The notes: a model not told the origin generated them from the sequence alone. Counted from the first letter of the stretch, positions 36,409 to 46,947 are shown. The stretch: DNA of 53,856 nucleotides from Lentilactobacillus raoultii (GCF_900411375.1 NZ_LS422984.1:373675-427530), one strand, 5' to 3'. Program-made: numbers and translations.

Positions 36409-37790
36409 TGAGCACCAAAAAACTCTGGGGCGGTCGCTTTCAACAGCAGGCTTCAAAATGGGTTGATGAATTTGGAGCTTCCATTTCATTTGATCAGCAG
36501 TTGGCTGATGAAGATATTGAAGGATCACTGGCTCACGTTAAAATGTTGGGATATACAAAGATTTTGGATGCTCAAGATGTTGACCAAATTGTGAATGGCC
36601 TTGAAGCGTTACGTGAAGAACTTCATGAAGGTAAATTACATTTTACTGTTGAAAATGAAGACATTCATATGAATATTGAGGCACTGTTAACCGAAAAAAT
36701 TGGGCCGGTGGCCGGTAAACTTCATACGGCACGTTCGCGAAATGATCAAGTGGCAACTGACTTTCATTTATATCTGAAAAACCGCCTGCCAAAAATCATT
36801 GATGAAATTACAACGTTGCAAAAAACACTGGTTTCTATGGCAAGCCAAAACGTGGAGACAGTCATGCCTGGTTATACGCATTTACAGCACGCTCAGCCGA
36901 TTTCATACGGCCATTACCTAATGGCTTATTACCAAATGCTGAAACGTGATAAAGAGCGGTTTAAGTTCAATATGACACATACGGACATGATGCCACTCGG
37001 TGCGGCTGCTTTAGCAGGGACCACTTTTCCGATTGACCGGGAATACACCGCTAAAGAATTGGGATTTGGCCAAATTTACGCTAATTCTCTGGATGCGGTT
37101 TCGGATCGGGATTTTGCCTTGGAGTTTTTAAGCAATAGTTCAATTTTAATGCTTCATTTATCTCGGTTCTGCGAGGAAATCAGCATGTGGGTCAGTCATG
37201 AATTTAAGTACTTGGAATTAAGTGACGCCTATACAACCGGTAGTTCGATTATGCCGCAAAAAAAGAATCCAGACATGGCCGAACTGATTCGTGGTAAAAG
37301 CGGTCGAGTATACGGCCATTTAATGGCGTTGTTGGCAACAATGAAGTCTCTACCATTGGCGTATAATAAAGATCTTCAGGAAGACAAAGAGGGCGTTTTT
37401 GACACAGTAAAAACGCTGTTGCCATCACTGAAGGTTTTTAATGGGATGATTAAAACAGCTCGTCCCAATGTTGAGCGTATGAAGCGGGCAACCGAAAATG
37501 ACTTTTCAAATGCCACTGAATTGGCTGATTATCTGGCAGCAAAGGGAGTGCCCTTCCGAGAAGCCCATGGGATTGTTGGCCAATTGGTATTAAAAGGATT
37601 ACAAACTCATCAAAATCTTCAGGACATGTCTTTGGCCGATTTGCAGCAGGCATCTCCTAAAATTGAAGCTGATGTTTACCACGATCTTAAATCAGAGGTG
37701 GCGGTCGAGCGTCGACATTCGCTTGGTGGAACAGGTTTTGACCAGGTAAAAAAGCAGATAGAACAGGCTAAAAAAGAATTGGGTGACTAA
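36408..37790 (+). CDS. argH: Argininosuccinate lyase
   Basis: A 460-residue fumarase/aspartase-superfamily lyase releasing arginine and fumarate. It starts [20 protein letters not shown], like relatives. The substrate-binding [13 protein letters not shown] segment follows, then the superfamily signature [12 protein letters not shown] (about 276-287, catalytic Ser in SS). It overlaps argG by one base and is followed by a terminator at 37855. Confidence 0.97.
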   Translation: MSTKKLWGGRFQQQASKWVDEFGASISFDQQLADEDIEGSLAHVKMLGYTKILDAQDVDQIVNGLEALREELHEGKLHFTVENEDIHMNIEALLTEKIGPVAGKLHTARSRNDQVATDFHLYLKNRLPKIIDEITTLQKTLVSMASQNVETVMPGYTHLQHAQPISYGHYLMAYYQMLKRDKERFKFNMTHTDMMPLGAAALAGTTFPIDREYTAKELGFGQIYANSLDAVSDRDFALEFLSNSSILMLHLSRFCEEISMWVSHEFKYLELSDAYTTGSSIMPQKKNPDMAELIRGKSGRVYGHLMALLATMKSLPLAYNKDLQEDKEGVFDTVKTLLPSLKVFNGMIKTARPNVERMKRATENDFSNATELADYLAAKGVPFREAHGIVGQLVLKGLQTHQNLQDMSLADLQQASPKIEADVYHDLKSEVAVERRHSLGGTGFDQVKKQIEQAKKELGD

Positions 37791-37854
37791 CAAGCCATCA
37801 TTTTAAAAATGGTGATCATTTATCGAATTAGCCAAATCTAATTACAGCTTAAAA

Positions 37855-37902
37855 GATCCCGTGCGATCAACACATTGACGTGCTGATTACACGGGATTTC
37901 CC
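37855..37902 (+). terminator. argGH terminator
   Basis: GATCCCGTG and GATCAACAC pair with GTGCTGATT and CACGGGATT. The T tract is short (TTCCCTTT). Confidence 0.7.
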
Positions 37903-37984
37903 TTTGCAAGTTTAATGATGAAAAATTCAAAAGATGAATTTGCGTCCCAAACTGTTTTCGAATTGGATTCAACAATTACATCAA

Positions 37985-38149
37985 TTAGGGGCGATCCTGT
38001 TCCGGATGCTTCTTCTCTTTCTTTTTCTTATCTTTGTCGTTTTTCTTGTGTTTTAAAAACTTATCACGTTTATCATCGTCAATATTCATTTCAGCAAACT
38101 TGCCGAAGATGGCGTCTAGGTCATCCTGTCGATTAACTTTGAGTGACAT
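37985..38149 (-). CDS. Small lysine-rich acidic/basic protein (54 aa)
   Basis: A short gene below usual length cut-offs. ATG at 38149 stands 9 bases after AAGGAG. The frame runs 54 codons to TAA at 37985. The product begins MSLKVNRQDDLDAIFGKFAEM and ends in a strongly charged tail of Lys with Asp/Glu (KKNDKDKKKKEKKHPEQD). The acidic D-D-L-D and F-x-K-F pattern resembles the small SPJ_0845-type proteins of streptococci and lactobacilli, which have no known function. This resemblance is from memory and unproven. It is transcribed against argGH, and an extended -10-like TGATATGAT lies upstream on its strand. Confidence 0.7.
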   Translation of the reverse strand: MSLKVNRQDDLDAIFGKFAEMNIDDDKRDKFLKHKKNDKDKKKKEKKHPEQDRP

Positions 38150-38321
38150 TTCGTTCATCTCCTTATCTCTACTTCGAGAACATCATATCAAAATTAAGGC
38201 CGAAAGTCACTTTTCATAGATTGATTTCGGTTTTTAAAGTTGCTAAGGGCTTAATACTTGAATAGAAATGGTTAGTGAATGATCTTTTTAACTGTATATA
38301 TACATTAATTTTGATTATTTC

Positions 38322-38362
38322 TGAATAAATACAACTAATTTTTATTTTTTATTGCATAAACA
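38322..38362 (+). promoter_or_regulatory. Paired TGNATAAA elements upstream of the amino-acid ABC transporter
   Basis: TGAATAAATA at 38322 and TGCATAAACA at 38353 are 31 bp apart and resemble the pair upstream of argG. The second overlaps the -35 element of the promoter below. Candidate arginine-responsive operator. Confidence 0.35.
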
Positions 38363-38380
38363 ACAAAATAGGGGTAATAT
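38352..38380 (+). promoter_or_regulatory. Promoter of the amino-acid ABC transporter operon
   Basis: TTGCAT (38352-38357), a 17-base spacer, TAATAT (38375-38380). It leaves a leader of about 28 bases before the ATG at 38415. Confidence 0.65.
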
Positions 38381-38414
38381 ATTCTGTATTATCAGTTTGG
38401 GAGAGGAAAAGTTA

Positions 38415-39884
38415 ATGAAAAAGAAATGGAAAGCAATTGTTCAAATTGTATTAATGGTTGCCACATTAATGGCAATCACTTTAAGCCAAACAAGTCCGGC
38501 TTCGGCTGCGGATAACTCGTTACAACGGGTTAAACAGCGTGGTGAGCTGATTATGGTGACCAGTCCAGATTACCCGCCATATGAGTTTCAAGTTAATAAG
38601 GGCGGCAAAAGTCGAATTGTTGGGATGGATATCGATGTGGCCAAAAAAGTCGCTAAAGATTTAGGTGTTAAATTAGTGATCAAAAGTATGAATTTTGATT
38701 CGCTGTTAGTAGCAATTCAAACTGGAAAAGCTGATATGGCAATTGGTGGGATTAACCCAACCAGCGAGCGTCGCCAAAGTGTCGATTTTTCAGATATTTA
38801 TTATTCAGGCGGTCAAAGTTTTTTGATTAATTCCAAAGATGTTAATAAGTATAAAAGTGTTAAAAATCTTCGGGGTGCCACAATCGGAGCGCAAACCGGG
38901 ACTTTACAGTATGGATTGGCAAAGAAGAGAATTCCTGGTGCGACTGTCAAGGGGATGGATAAATCAACCGACTTGGTACTGGCATTAAAGACCAATAAAA
39001 TTGACGCACTGGGAATTGAAAAGCCAAGTGCGGAAGCTTATGTCAAAAATGATCCCAGTCTTAAGATGATTCCTTCAGGCTATCATCTTAATAAGAACGA
39101 TGTCGGGGCCGCCATTGCATTTAAAAAGGGTTCCACCAGTTTGGTGAATGCTGTTAACAAGAGTATTGTTCAAATTAAAAAGCACCACTTAACTGACAAG
39201 TATTTGGCGGGTGCCGGAAAATACATGAAGGTTAATACAGTTAATACATCAATGTTTCATTATTGGACCTACTTTGCAAAAGGGGTCGAATATACCATTC
39301 TAATTTCGGTTGTTTCGACTTTCTTCGGCGTGTTGCTGGGAGTTATCTTGGCACTAATGCGATTTAGCAAGCAAAAATGGTTGCGAGGACTGGCAATCAG
39401 TTATACCGAATTTATTCGGGGAACGCCTTTGATGGTTCAGGTTTTGTTTGTTTACTTTGGGATTGGCGTGGTTGTTAATATTCCAGCGTTGATTTCTGGT
39501 ATGATTGCCGTTTCACTTAATAGTGGGGCTTACGTTGCCGAAATCATTCGTGGTGGGATCAACTCAGTTGCTAAAGGACAAACTGAAGCAGCAGAAAGCT
39601 TGGGATTAACTAAACGGGACATGATGCGTTACGTAATTTTGCCGCAAGCTTTTAAAAATATCTGGCCGGCTTTGGGGAATGAATTTATTTCGTTAATTAA
39701 GGAAAGCTCAATCGTTTCAATTATTGGTGTTACTGATTTAATTTACCAGTTGAACATCGTCCGAGCTGATACTTACCGGGGCGTCATGCCAATCTTCGTT
39801 GCCATGGTTCTTTACTTCTTAATGACGTTCTTATTAACCAGACTACTGAACTACTACGAAGGGAAGATGAAACATGCAGGATAA
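38415..39884 (+). CDS. Amino-acid ABC transporter, fused substrate-binding protein and permease
   Basis: A 489-residue fusion. Residues 1-32 form a signal or anchor segment ([15 protein letters not shown]..., ASA-A near 31). Residues about 36-275 are a family-3 periplasmic-type binding domain ([32 protein letters not shown]). Residues about 280-489 are an amino-acid permease with about five helices and the EAA loop ([15 protein letters not shown]). It imports a polar amino acid, glutamine, glutamate or arginine by family resemblance. The open frame begins at 38352, but the ATG at 38415 follows GAGGAAAAG and starts the signal peptide. It overlaps the ATPase gene by 11 bp. Confidence 0.93.
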   Translation: MKKKWKAIVQIVLMVATLMAITLSQTSPASAADNSLQRVKQRGELIMVTSPDYPPYEFQVNKGGKSRIVGMDIDVAKKVAKDLGVKLVIKSMNFDSLLVAIQTGKADMAIGGINPTSERRQSVDFSDIYYSGGQSFLINSKDVNKYKSVKNLRGATIGAQTGTLQYGLAKKRIPGATVKGMDKSTDLVLALKTNKIDALGIEKPSAEAYVKNDPSLKMIPSGYHLNKNDVGAAIAFKKGSTSLVNAVNKSIVQIKKHHLTDKYLAGAGKYMKVNTVNTSMFHYWTYFAKGVEYTILISVVSTFFGVLLGVILALMRFSKQKWLRGLAISYTEFIRGTPLMVQVLFVYFGIGVVVNIPALISGMIAVSLNSGAYVAEIIRGGINSVAKGQTEAAESLGLTKRDMMRYVILPQAFKNIWPALGNEFISLIKESSIVSIIGVTDLIYQLNIVRADTYRGVMPIFVAMVLYFLMTFLLTRLLNYYEGKMKHAG

Positions 39885-40620
39885 TGTAATTGAAGTAAAT
39901 CAGTTGAGCAAAAAGTTCGGCAATAATACAATTTTAAAGAATATCAGTGGCACAGTTAAATCTGGTCAGGTGATTTGTGTCATTGGTCCTTCGGGTGCGG
40001 GCAAAAGTACTTTCTTACGATGCTTGAATTTATTGGAAAAGCCTACGACCGGTGAAGTTAAATTCAAAGGCACGGATCTGACCCATGTCACCGGAAAGCA
40101 ATTATTGGATTTACGAGAACGAATGGGGATGGTTTTTCAAAGCTTTAACTTATTCCCTAATATGACCGTTTTAAAGAATTTAATGTTGGCACCGATGCGG
40201 GTCAAGCAGATGAGTGAAGAACAGGCTAAGGAAACCGCGATGCATTTATTGGGCCAAGTCGGCCTGAAGTCAAAGGCAGAAGCCTATCCAAGTAGCCTTT
40301 CTGGTGGCCAACAGCAGCGGGTGGCAATTGCGCGAGCTTTGGCAATGAATCCGGAAGTGATGCTGTTTGATGAGCCGACCAGTGCTTTAGATCCGGAAAT
40401 GGTTGGTGAAGTATTGGAAGTTATGCAGGAACTTGCCAATGAAGGAATGACGATGGTTGTCGTCACACATGAAATGGGTTTTGCCAAGTCAGTTGCCAAC
40501 CAAGTCTGGTTTATGGCTGATGGGTTTATCCTTGAAAAAAGTTCGCCGGATGAGATGTTTGAAAATCCACAAAATGAACGGGCTAAAGATTTTATTAGTA
40601 AAATTATTGAAGCCAAGTAA
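39874..40620 (+). CDS. Amino-acid ABC transporter ATP-binding protein
   Basis: A 248-residue ATPase of the polar amino-acid uptake group (GlnQ/ArtP-like). It has Walker [10 protein letters not shown] (38-46), Q-loop QSFNLFPN, signature LSGGQQQR (about 140-147), Walker [14 protein letters not shown], and the H-loop THEM. It powers the fused binding-permease protein encoded just upstream (11-bp overlap). Terminator at 40671. Confidence 0.95.
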   Translation: MQDNVIEVNQLSKKFGNNTILKNISGTVKSGQVICVIGPSGAGKSTFLRCLNLLEKPTTGEVKFKGTDLTHVTGKQLLDLRERMGMVFQSFNLFPNMTVLKNLMLAPMRVKQMSEEQAKETAMHLLGQVGLKSKAEAYPSSLSGGQQQRVAIARALAMNPEVMLFDEPTSALDPEMVGEVLEVMQELANEGMTMVVVTHEMGFAKSVANQVWFMADGFILEKSSPDEMFENPQNERAKDFISKIIEAK

Positions 40621-40670
40621 TGGACTAAAAATAAGTCAATGGTTAATCTATTGACATTTAAGTTAACAGA

Positions 40671-40709
40671 AGTCGCATCCTTAAATAACTAAAAGGGATG
40701 TGGCTTTTT
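40671..40709 (+). terminator. ABC transporter operon terminator
   Basis: AGTCGCATCC pairs with GGATGTGGCT, followed by five T's. Confidence 0.8.
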
Positions 40710-40764
40710 CATTTCATTCAGGTGTGATATGATGCAACTTAAGCCAATTATTGAGCTTGAATAT

Positions 40765-40793
40765 TTGAAGCAAACGTACATTCGAGTTATACT
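40765..40793 (+). promoter_or_regulatory. uvrC promoter
   Basis: TTGAAG (40765-40770), a 17-base spacer, TATACT (40788-40793). Confidence 0.7.
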
Positions 40794-40829
40794 TTTAAGA
40801 GTAGAGATTGAATAAAGGAGTGAACATTT

Positions 40830-42662
40830 TTGGCAAGCGAGTATTTGGAACATAAATTATCATTACTGCCGGATTTACCGGGATGTTATTTAATGAAGGA
40901 CATCAACGGCAAGATTATTTATGTTGGAAAAGCTAAAAATTTGAAGAATCGTGTTCGCTCATATTTCAAAAGCAGTCACGAAGGAAAAACCGCCCGATTG
41001 GTTTCTGAAATTGCTGACTTTGAAACGATCATAACTTCAACTGATAAGGAGGCATTCCTGCTTGAAATTACCTTAATTCAAAAGCATCGCCCTTACTTCA
41101 ATATCAAATTAAAGCAGGGACATAGTGGATATCCCTATATTAAAATTACGAATGAACGAGATCCCCAGATTAAGATCGTTAACACGCTGCTTAAGGATGG
41201 CGCTTATTACTTTGGGCCCTATCCAAATGTTTATGCGGCAGAAGAAACGGTTAATTTTCTTCAAAAGGTTTATCCACTTCGTCGATGCAATGGCTTTCAG
41301 AACCGTCCCTGCCTCTATTATCATATGGGTCAGTGCCTGGGGGCTTGTTTTAAGGTGGTACCAAAGGAAGTATACGATCGCCAAATTAAACGAATTAAAT
41401 CGTTTTTGAATGGCAATGTGGGTCATGCCAAGCAAATGTTAACCAAGCGGATGCAGGACGCTTCGGCAAAAATGGAATATGAGCGGGCTGCAGAAATTCG
41501 TGATTTGATTAAATATATTGAAATTACGGTTGAAAAGCAGAAAATTATTTCTCATGATAATACACCGCGAGATATTTTCAATTACTATATGGATAAGGGT
41601 TGGTTATCAATTCAAGTCTTCTTTATTCGCCAGTCGCGTTTAATGAAACGTGAAAAACGACTTTTCCCGATTATTACTGATCCGGAAGAAGAAATGGTAA
41701 GTTTTATTTCTCAGTTTTATAAACAAAAGAATCAGTTATTACCAAAGGAAATTTTAGTCCCCAATTCATTGCCGACAGATGTGGTTAGTTCCGTCGTCGA
41801 GAATGTCCCTGTCAGAACGCCCCAGCGTGGTCAGAAACGTGACTTGCTGGAAATGGCCGGCAAAAACGCCCAACTGGTGCTTGAAGAAAAATTTCGATTG
41901 TTGGAACTGGATGAAAGTAAAACTACCGGTGCAATGAAAGAATTAACGGATGCCATGGGAATTCCGGAAGGCCACCGGGTAGAGGCGTTTGACCACTCGC
42001 ATATTCAGGGAGCAGATTTAGTCTCGGCAATGGTGGTCTTCGTGGATGGTCAGCCCAATAAAAATTTGTATCGAAAATATAAGTTAAGGACGGTTGACCA
42101 CGCTGATGAAGCTGCCAGTACCAGAGAAGTGATTCGGCGACGCTATACGCGATTGCTAAAAGAACATGCCGAAATGCCTGATTTAATTTTGATGGATGGT
42201 GGCACGATCCAAATGAATGCGGTTAAGGATGTTCTTGAAAACGAACTTGGACTTGATATTCCGGTTGGCGGCATGGTTAAAAACGAACATCATCAAACTG
42301 CGGATTTGTTGTTTGGTGACAGTGATACGCCGCTTCACTTGGATCCTAAAAGTCAGGGGTTTTATTTGCTTCAACGGATTCAAGATGAAGTTCACCGGTT
42401 TGCAATTACGTATCATCGTAAGGTGCATACTAAAAACTCGCTGGGATCACGATTGGATTCAATTAGTGGAGTCGGCCCTAAAACTCGAAATAAGTTGTTG
42501 CGAAAATTTGGCTCACTTAAAAAAATTTCTGAAGCCCCAATCGCGGATTTGAAAGGATTAGGGATTTCGGAGACGGTTGCGCAAACAATTAAGTTCTCAT
42601 TAAGTAAAATTGACGAAGAACGTAAGGTTGTTAATTATCAGGATAAAAAGATCATCAATTAG
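40830..42662 (+). CDS. uvrC: Excinuclease ABC subunit C
   Basis: A 610-residue nucleotide-excision-repair nuclease. It has the N-terminal GIY-YIG domain (GCYLMKD...IIYVGKAKNLKNRVRSYF, about 15-45), and a Cys cluster (RRCNGFQNRPCLYYHMGQCLG is spread over about 152-172). A UVR motif (about 200-235) and the RNase H-like domain with FDHSHIQG and LILMDGG follow. C-terminal helix-hairpin-helix repeats (ISGVGPKTRNKLL) complete it. The start is TTG at 40830 behind AAAGGAG (9 bases). The first catalytic motif has Cys where many have Val or Ile, within normal variation. Confidence 0.97.
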   Translation: MASEYLEHKLSLLPDLPGCYLMKDINGKIIYVGKAKNLKNRVRSYFKSSHEGKTARLVSEIADFETIITSTDKEAFLLEITLIQKHRPYFNIKLKQGHSGYPYIKITNERDPQIKIVNTLLKDGAYYFGPYPNVYAAEETVNFLQKVYPLRRCNGFQNRPCLYYHMGQCLGACFKVVPKEVYDRQIKRIKSFLNGNVGHAKQMLTKRMQDASAKMEYERAAEIRDLIKYIEITVEKQKIISHDNTPRDIFNYYMDKGWLSIQVFFIRQSRLMKREKRLFPIITDPEEEMVSFISQFYKQKNQLLPKEILVPNSLPTDVVSSVVENVPVRTPQRGQKRDLLEMAGKNAQLVLEEKFRLLELDESKTTGAMKELTDAMGIPEGHRVEAFDHSHIQGADLVSAMVVFVDGQPNKNLYRKYKLRTVDHADEAASTREVIRRRYTRLLKEHAEMPDLILMDGGTIQMNAVKDVLENELGLDIPVGGMVKNEHHQTADLLFGDSDTPLHLDPKSQGFYLLQRIQDEVHRFAITYHRKVHTKNSLGSRLDSISGVGPKTRNKLLRKFGSLKKISEAPIADLKGLGISETVAQTIKFSLSKIDEERKVVNYQDKKIIN

Positions 42663-42703
42663 CTTCAGATTTCTTAATCTTTTGTTCTTTTTTTCAGTTT
42701 TCT

Positions 42704-42732
42704 TTGACCTTCCGATGTAAACTCGGTATACT
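42704..42732 (+). promoter_or_regulatory. obg promoter
   Basis: TTGACC (42704-42709), a 17-base spacer, TATACT (42727-42732). Confidence 0.8.
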
Positions 42733-42792
42733 TCAAAAGGTATTAGTTTAGATGCGTTTTGAAGTTAAGGATTAAGCTGAAATGGTGATAAG

Positions 42793-44109
42793 ATGTTTGT
42801 AGATCAAGTAAAAATTAATGTCCAGGCCGGAAATGGCGGTAACGGAATCGTTGCCTTTCGACGAGAAAAATATGTTCCTAACGGTGGACCGGCTGGTGGT
42901 GATGGTGGTCATGGCGGAAATGTTATCTTTAAAGTTGATTCAGGGATGAATACGTTAATGGATTTCCGTTACCATCGAAAGTTTAAGGCTGATAATGGTC
43001 GAGATGGTGGCAATAAGTCAATGACCGGTCGGAGTGCCGAAGATCTGGTAGTTCCGGTACCGGAAGGAACAACTGTCACGAATACCGAGACGGGTGAAGT
43101 CATCGGCGACTTGTTAAAGCCGGATCAAGAATTGGTAGTTGCCAAAGGTGGCCGAGGTGGTCGTGGCAATATTCATTTTGCCAGCGCAACCAACCCGGCA
43201 CCGGAAATTGCTGAAAATGGTGAACCAGGTCAGGCAGCTTCTCTGAGCCTGGAGTTAAGGGTTTTAGCCGATGTTGGCCTGGTTGGGTTCCCGTCTGCTG
43301 GGAAATCAACCTTGCTTTCAGTGATCACAAGTGCTAAACCTAAAATTGCGGGCTATCATTTTACAACACTTGTCCCAAATCTTGGGATGGTTCGGTTGGA
43401 TGATGGTCGGGATTTTGTGGTTGCTGATTTGCCTGGCTTGGTAGAAGGTGCTTCAAAAGGCGTCGGCTTAGGATTTCAATTTTTGCGACATGTTGAACGG
43501 ACACGAGTGATTTTGCATCTCGTAGACATGTCCGGTATTGAGGACCGTGATCCTTATGAGGATTACCAGGCGATTAATAAAGAATTGGTTGAATATGATC
43601 CAACCATTTTGCAACGACCGCAAATTGTCGTCGCTACTAAAATGGATTTACCAAATGCTGAAGAAAATTTAAAGGCTTTTAAGAAACAACTGACGGGTAA
43701 ACAGTCAGCGAAGGATGATGGTCGGGTTCCAGAGATCCTGGCGATTTCATCAGTGACTCATTCAGGCTTGACCAAGTTAGTGAACCAAACGGCTGAATTA
43801 TTAGAACAGACGCGATCACAAGCAGAGAAACAGCCTCAAACCACGTCAGCTACTAAAGAATATGACTTTGATGAATCGACGACACCAGCCTTTCAAATCT
43901 CGTTTGATAAAACAATTGATTCTTGGGTTATTTCCGGGAAAAAGATTGAAAAACTGTTTCGAATGACGGATACAGCTCATGATCAAAGTATGTTAAGATT
44001 TGCACGCCAAATGAGGGGAATGGGCATTGATGATGCACTAAGAAAAGCTGGCGCAAAAGATGGTGATACGGTTACCATCTTGGACTTTTCATTTACGTAT
44101 GTCGCATAA
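42793..44109 (+). CDS. obgE: GTPase Obg (CgtA)
   Basis: A 438-residue essential GTPase in ribosome assembly and stress control. It has the glycine-rich Obg fold (residues 1-158, [20 protein letters not shown] is its start region), and the G domain with G1 GFPSAGKST (about 165-173), [10 protein letters not shown] and TKMDLP. The C-terminal OCT domain (about 355-430) is typical of Gram-positive bacteria. A weak GGTGAT ribosome binding site precedes the ATG. Single gene followed closely by the acyltransferase. Confidence 0.97.
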   Translation: MFVDQVKINVQAGNGGNGIVAFRREKYVPNGGPAGGDGGHGGNVIFKVDSGMNTLMDFRYHRKFKADNGRDGGNKSMTGRSAEDLVVPVPEGTTVTNTETGEVIGDLLKPDQELVVAKGGRGGRGNIHFASATNPAPEIAENGEPGQAASLSLELRVLADVGLVGFPSAGKSTLLSVITSAKPKIAGYHFTTLVPNLGMVRLDDGRDFVVADLPGLVEGASKGVGLGFQFLRHVERTRVILHLVDMSGIEDRDPYEDYQAINKELVEYDPTILQRPQIVVATKMDLPNAEENLKAFKKQLTGKQSAKDDGRVPEILAISSVTHSGLTKLVNQTAELLEQTRSQAEKQPQTTSATKEYDFDESTTPAFQISFDKTIDSWVISGKKIEKLFRMTDTAHDQSMLRFARQMRGMGIDDALRKAGAKDGDTVTILDFSFTYVA

Positions 44110-44158
44110 GAGAATGTTGATTAGAAAAGTAATTTAATTTAGGACAGGGAAGATTTTA

Positions 44159-46096
44159 ATGCAACAAGTTCGCTCACAACCAACAGGAAAAAGACTTAAG
44201 AAGAGCCGATATATTACCGGTTTTGACGGTATTCGGGCACTCGCTGTCGTGGGGGTAATTGTTTATCATTTATTGCCTTATAATCTACAAGGCGGGTACC
44301 TCGGCGTGCCAACGTTCTTCGTTGTATCGGGTTATTTGATTACGGATTTATTATTACAAGAGTGGGAGCAAAATGGCAGCATTGATTTTTGGGGATTTTA
44401 CGCCCGAAGATTAAAGCGTCTTTACCCGGCTCTGGTATTTATGCTGGTGGGGACCGGCACGTACATAACCCTCTTCGAACGATCGCTTTTAACCAATTTA
44501 AGATCGATTATTACGACCAATATGCTGTATTTGTATAACTGGTGGGAAGTCGGTCATGGTCAAAGTTATTTTGATCGTTTTAACGGAGAATCGCCTTTTA
44601 CCCACTTATGGTCGCTTTCAATTGAAGGCCAATATTATTTAATTTGGCCATTGATTTTAACTGCATTGATTTTAATTGTGAAGAAAAAGAGGACCATTGC
44701 TTATATTTTAATGGCCTTTGCTGTGTTATCAGGATTATTGATGGGATTCTTATATACCGGTCCCAATACCTTAAATCGGGTTTATTATGGGACCGACACC
44801 CGGATGTTTTCGATTATCTTTGGTGCACTGCTAGCGATTATTTGGCCGTCGACGCATTTAAAGAAAACTATTACAACAGGCTCCAAGTGGACATTGAACA
44901 TGATTGGGTTATTATCAATTGCTGTTATGGCACTGATGTTCTTTGAGTTGTCGGGACAGAGTACCTTTACCTATCGTGGCGGAATGTTCATTATGGCAAT
45001 TGTTTCAACGACACTGGTAGCTGCTTGTGCGCATCCTGGCGCAAATATTAACCGGTGGTTAACCAATCCAATTTTTGCCTGGATTGGTACTCGGAGTTAT
45101 GGTATTTATTTATATCAGTTTCCTGTGATGATTTTTTATGAAATGCGGGTTCGTGACATTGCGGCTCACCCGGTTTTAAATGCATTAACGGAAGTCGTTT
45201 TAATAATGGTGATTAGTGAATTATCCTATCGGTATATTGAACGACCGTTACGGCATTATCATTACAAGAAAATTGGGCAATTCATTGTGAAATTTGTTAA
45301 ACCTAATTCACCATATGGGTTTAAACGATTATGGTTGGTTCCTGCTTTGGCACTGATTGGCATTTGCCTTTACGGAAGTGCAATTGCACCGACCAAAGAA
45401 CAAAAAAGTGCGCTTCAGGAAAACATTTTAAAGAACCAGAGTCGGGCAAGCGTTCATAACAAGGCGGCTCTGGCAAAACAAAAAAAAGCCAAGAAATTGG
45501 CCGAAAATAAACGAAAAATGCGGGCTTTGTTGAATAAGAAGCTGACGCGTCGGCAATATTTAATTGCCAAGAAATATCATTTGAATAAGCAGCAGTATTT
45601 AATTGCCGCTCATCAGCCGTTAACGGCGGTTGGTGACTCCATTATGGCCGACAATAGCCATGACTTGCAGACTGTATTTAAACAAGCGTATGTTTCTGCA
45701 AAGGTTGGTCGACAGGTTTGGCAGGCCGGTGATGTTTTAAGGTCACTTAAAACACAGGGTGAATTGGCACCAAATGTTTTGATTAATTTGGGAACCAATT
45801 CGCCGATGACCTCAGCGCAAGTGGCTAAGGTTGTCAAAACCATTGGCAAGGGACATCGCATCTTTTGGGTTAATACGCACGTGCCAACCCGAAATTGGGA
45901 AACTGAGGTTAACGCAACGCTTGGTAAAGCGGCCAAAAAGTATCATCATTTTTATGTGATTGATTGGCACGATTACAGTGTTGGCCGTTCGGAGTGGTTC
46001 TGGCAGGATAATGTTCACCCGAACCCACAGGGAAATGTCCGTTATACGCATTTAGTTGCGAAGGAAATTGCCCAAACATTGGCTAAAACTCATTAA
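44159..46096 (+). CDS. OatA-like acyltransferase with extracellular SGNH domain
   Basis: A 645-residue membrane protein. Residues about 20-390 form an acyltransferase-3 domain with 10-11 helices and the conserved FDGIRALAVVGVIVYH start. A Lys-rich external linker (about 420-480) is followed by an SGNH-type esterase fold with block I GDSIM (catalytic Ser near 492) and block V DNVHP (Asp/His near 617-620). This layout is that of OatA peptidoglycan O-acetyltransferase, which protects against lysozyme. Paralogues acting on other glycans exist, so the substrate is inferred. A GGGAAG ribosome binding site precedes the ATG, and a strong bidirectional terminator follows. Confidence 0.9.
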   Translation: MQQVRSQPTGKRLKKSRYITGFDGIRALAVVGVIVYHLLPYNLQGGYLGVPTFFVVSGYLITDLLLQEWEQNGSIDFWGFYARRLKRLYPALVFMLVGTGTYITLFERSLLTNLRSIITTNMLYLYNWWEVGHGQSYFDRFNGESPFTHLWSLSIEGQYYLIWPLILTALILIVKKKRTIAYILMAFAVLSGLLMGFLYTGPNTLNRVYYGTDTRMFSIIFGALLAIIWPSTHLKKTITTGSKWTLNMIGLLSIAVMALMFFELSGQSTFTYRGGMFIMAIVSTTLVAACAHPGANINRWLTNPIFAWIGTRSYGIYLYQFPVMIFYEMRVRDIAAHPVLNALTEVVLIMVISELSYRYIERPLRHYHYKKIGQFIVKFVKPNSPYGFKRLWLVPALALIGICLYGSAIAPTKEQKSALQENILKNQSRASVHNKAALAKQKKAKKLAENKRKMRALLNKKLTRRQYLIAKKYHLNKQQYLIAAHQPLTAVGDSIMADNSHDLQTVFKQAYVSAKVGRQVWQAGDVLRSLKTQGELAPNVLINLGTNSPMTSAQVAKVVKTIGKGHRIFWVNTHVPTRNWETEVNATLGKAAKKYHHFYVIDWHDYSVGRSEWFWQDNVHPNPQGNVRYTHLVAKEIAQTLAKTH

Positions 46097-46110
46097 TTTA
46101 ATAACCACTC

Positions 46111-46155
46111 AAAAAGTGACTTGGACAATTTTTGATTTGTTCAAGTCACTTTTTG
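46111..46155. terminator. Bidirectional terminator after the acyltransferase
   Basis: AAAAAGTGACTTGGACAA pairs with TTGTTCAAGTCACTTTTT, with T's on one side and A's on the other. It lies between convergent genes. Confidence 0.9.
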
Positions 46156-46181
46156 GAATTTTTAATTTTGAGATGATGACT

Positions 46182-46937
46182 CTATGAGAGTTTAATTTGT
46201 AAGGATCGACTTGGTGCGGCAGCGGCTTTTGCGCCTGAAGCCTTAAAAGCGGGTCCAAAATGAATGATCAGTTTCGTTGCAGGCTGCTGAGCGTAATGAT
46301 ATAAATAACCATTCAGGACGAATCGCTGCGATTGGCCAGAAGCAAGATGTTGGCCGGCTGACGAATCCGTGAGTTGGTTTGAAGTCTGAAGTGTCTGACC
46401 ACGATTTGTTTTAACCGAAGCGGCGCCGTTCAAAACGATACTAACAGGTTGATTATTTGTTATTCGATAATTAACGACAAAAGTATAATAAGTATCTGGG
46501 ACGGTAGGTAGGTTTAACGCTTGAGAAGCTGCCTGCTTTGCGGCCGCTGTTTTAGCTGTATTTTTTAAGACGCGCACATTTAAGATTTGATAACTGATCC
46601 TGTGCTGTTCTAAGTCAGCCACTGAATGATTTTTATCATTTTGAACTAATTGCTGCTTAGTACCGAATCGATCGTATCGAAACTGATGATTGTTGGTTAA
46701 GTGACCACTTTTAACGTAGTTCTTATTTTGAACTTCCTTTTTAGGCACCTGATAGTGGTAATGACTCAGATCGCTGCTGGACTGACTTGAAGTAGCAGAC
46801 GATTCATCATTAGCCATTTTGGCACTTAATGCGGCTTTCTCTTTACGTTGGTGATTGCTATGGTGTGTTCCTTGGCAGCCGGCTAATCCCAAAGCAAGTA
46901 TGGCAGTGACGGCGAAAATTAGTTGATGTTTTTTCAT
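46182..46937 (-). CDS. Putative lipoprotein
   Basis: A 251-residue secreted protein. It begins MKKHQLIFAVTAILALGLAGC, a lipoprotein signal peptide with lipobox LAGC (Cys21). A Ser/Lys/His-rich spacer (about 22-75) follows, and then a folded domain with alternating hydrophobic segments (YYTFVVNYRITNNQPVSIVL) that resembles immunoglobulin-like DUF4352/DUF5067-type domains. Function unknown. The frame opens at 46994, but ATG 46937 is chosen because AGGGGT lies 7 bases before it and the signal peptide starts there. It sits downstream of a small unknown gene on the same strand, which the wider frame would overlap. Confidence 0.78.
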   Translation of the reverse strand: MKKHQLIFAVTAILALGLAGCQGTHHSNHQRKEKAALSAKMANDESSATSSQSSSDLSHYHYQVPKKEVQNKNYVKSGHLTNNHQFRYDRFGTKQQLVQNDKNHSVADLEQHRISYQILNVRVLKNTAKTAAAKQAASQALNLPTVPDTYYTFVVNYRITNNQPVSIVLNGAASVKTNRGQTLQTSNQLTDSSAGQHLASGQSQRFVLNGYLYHYAQQPATKLIIHFGPAFKASGAKAAAAPSRSLQIKLS

Positions 46938-46947
46938 TTTTTTACCC

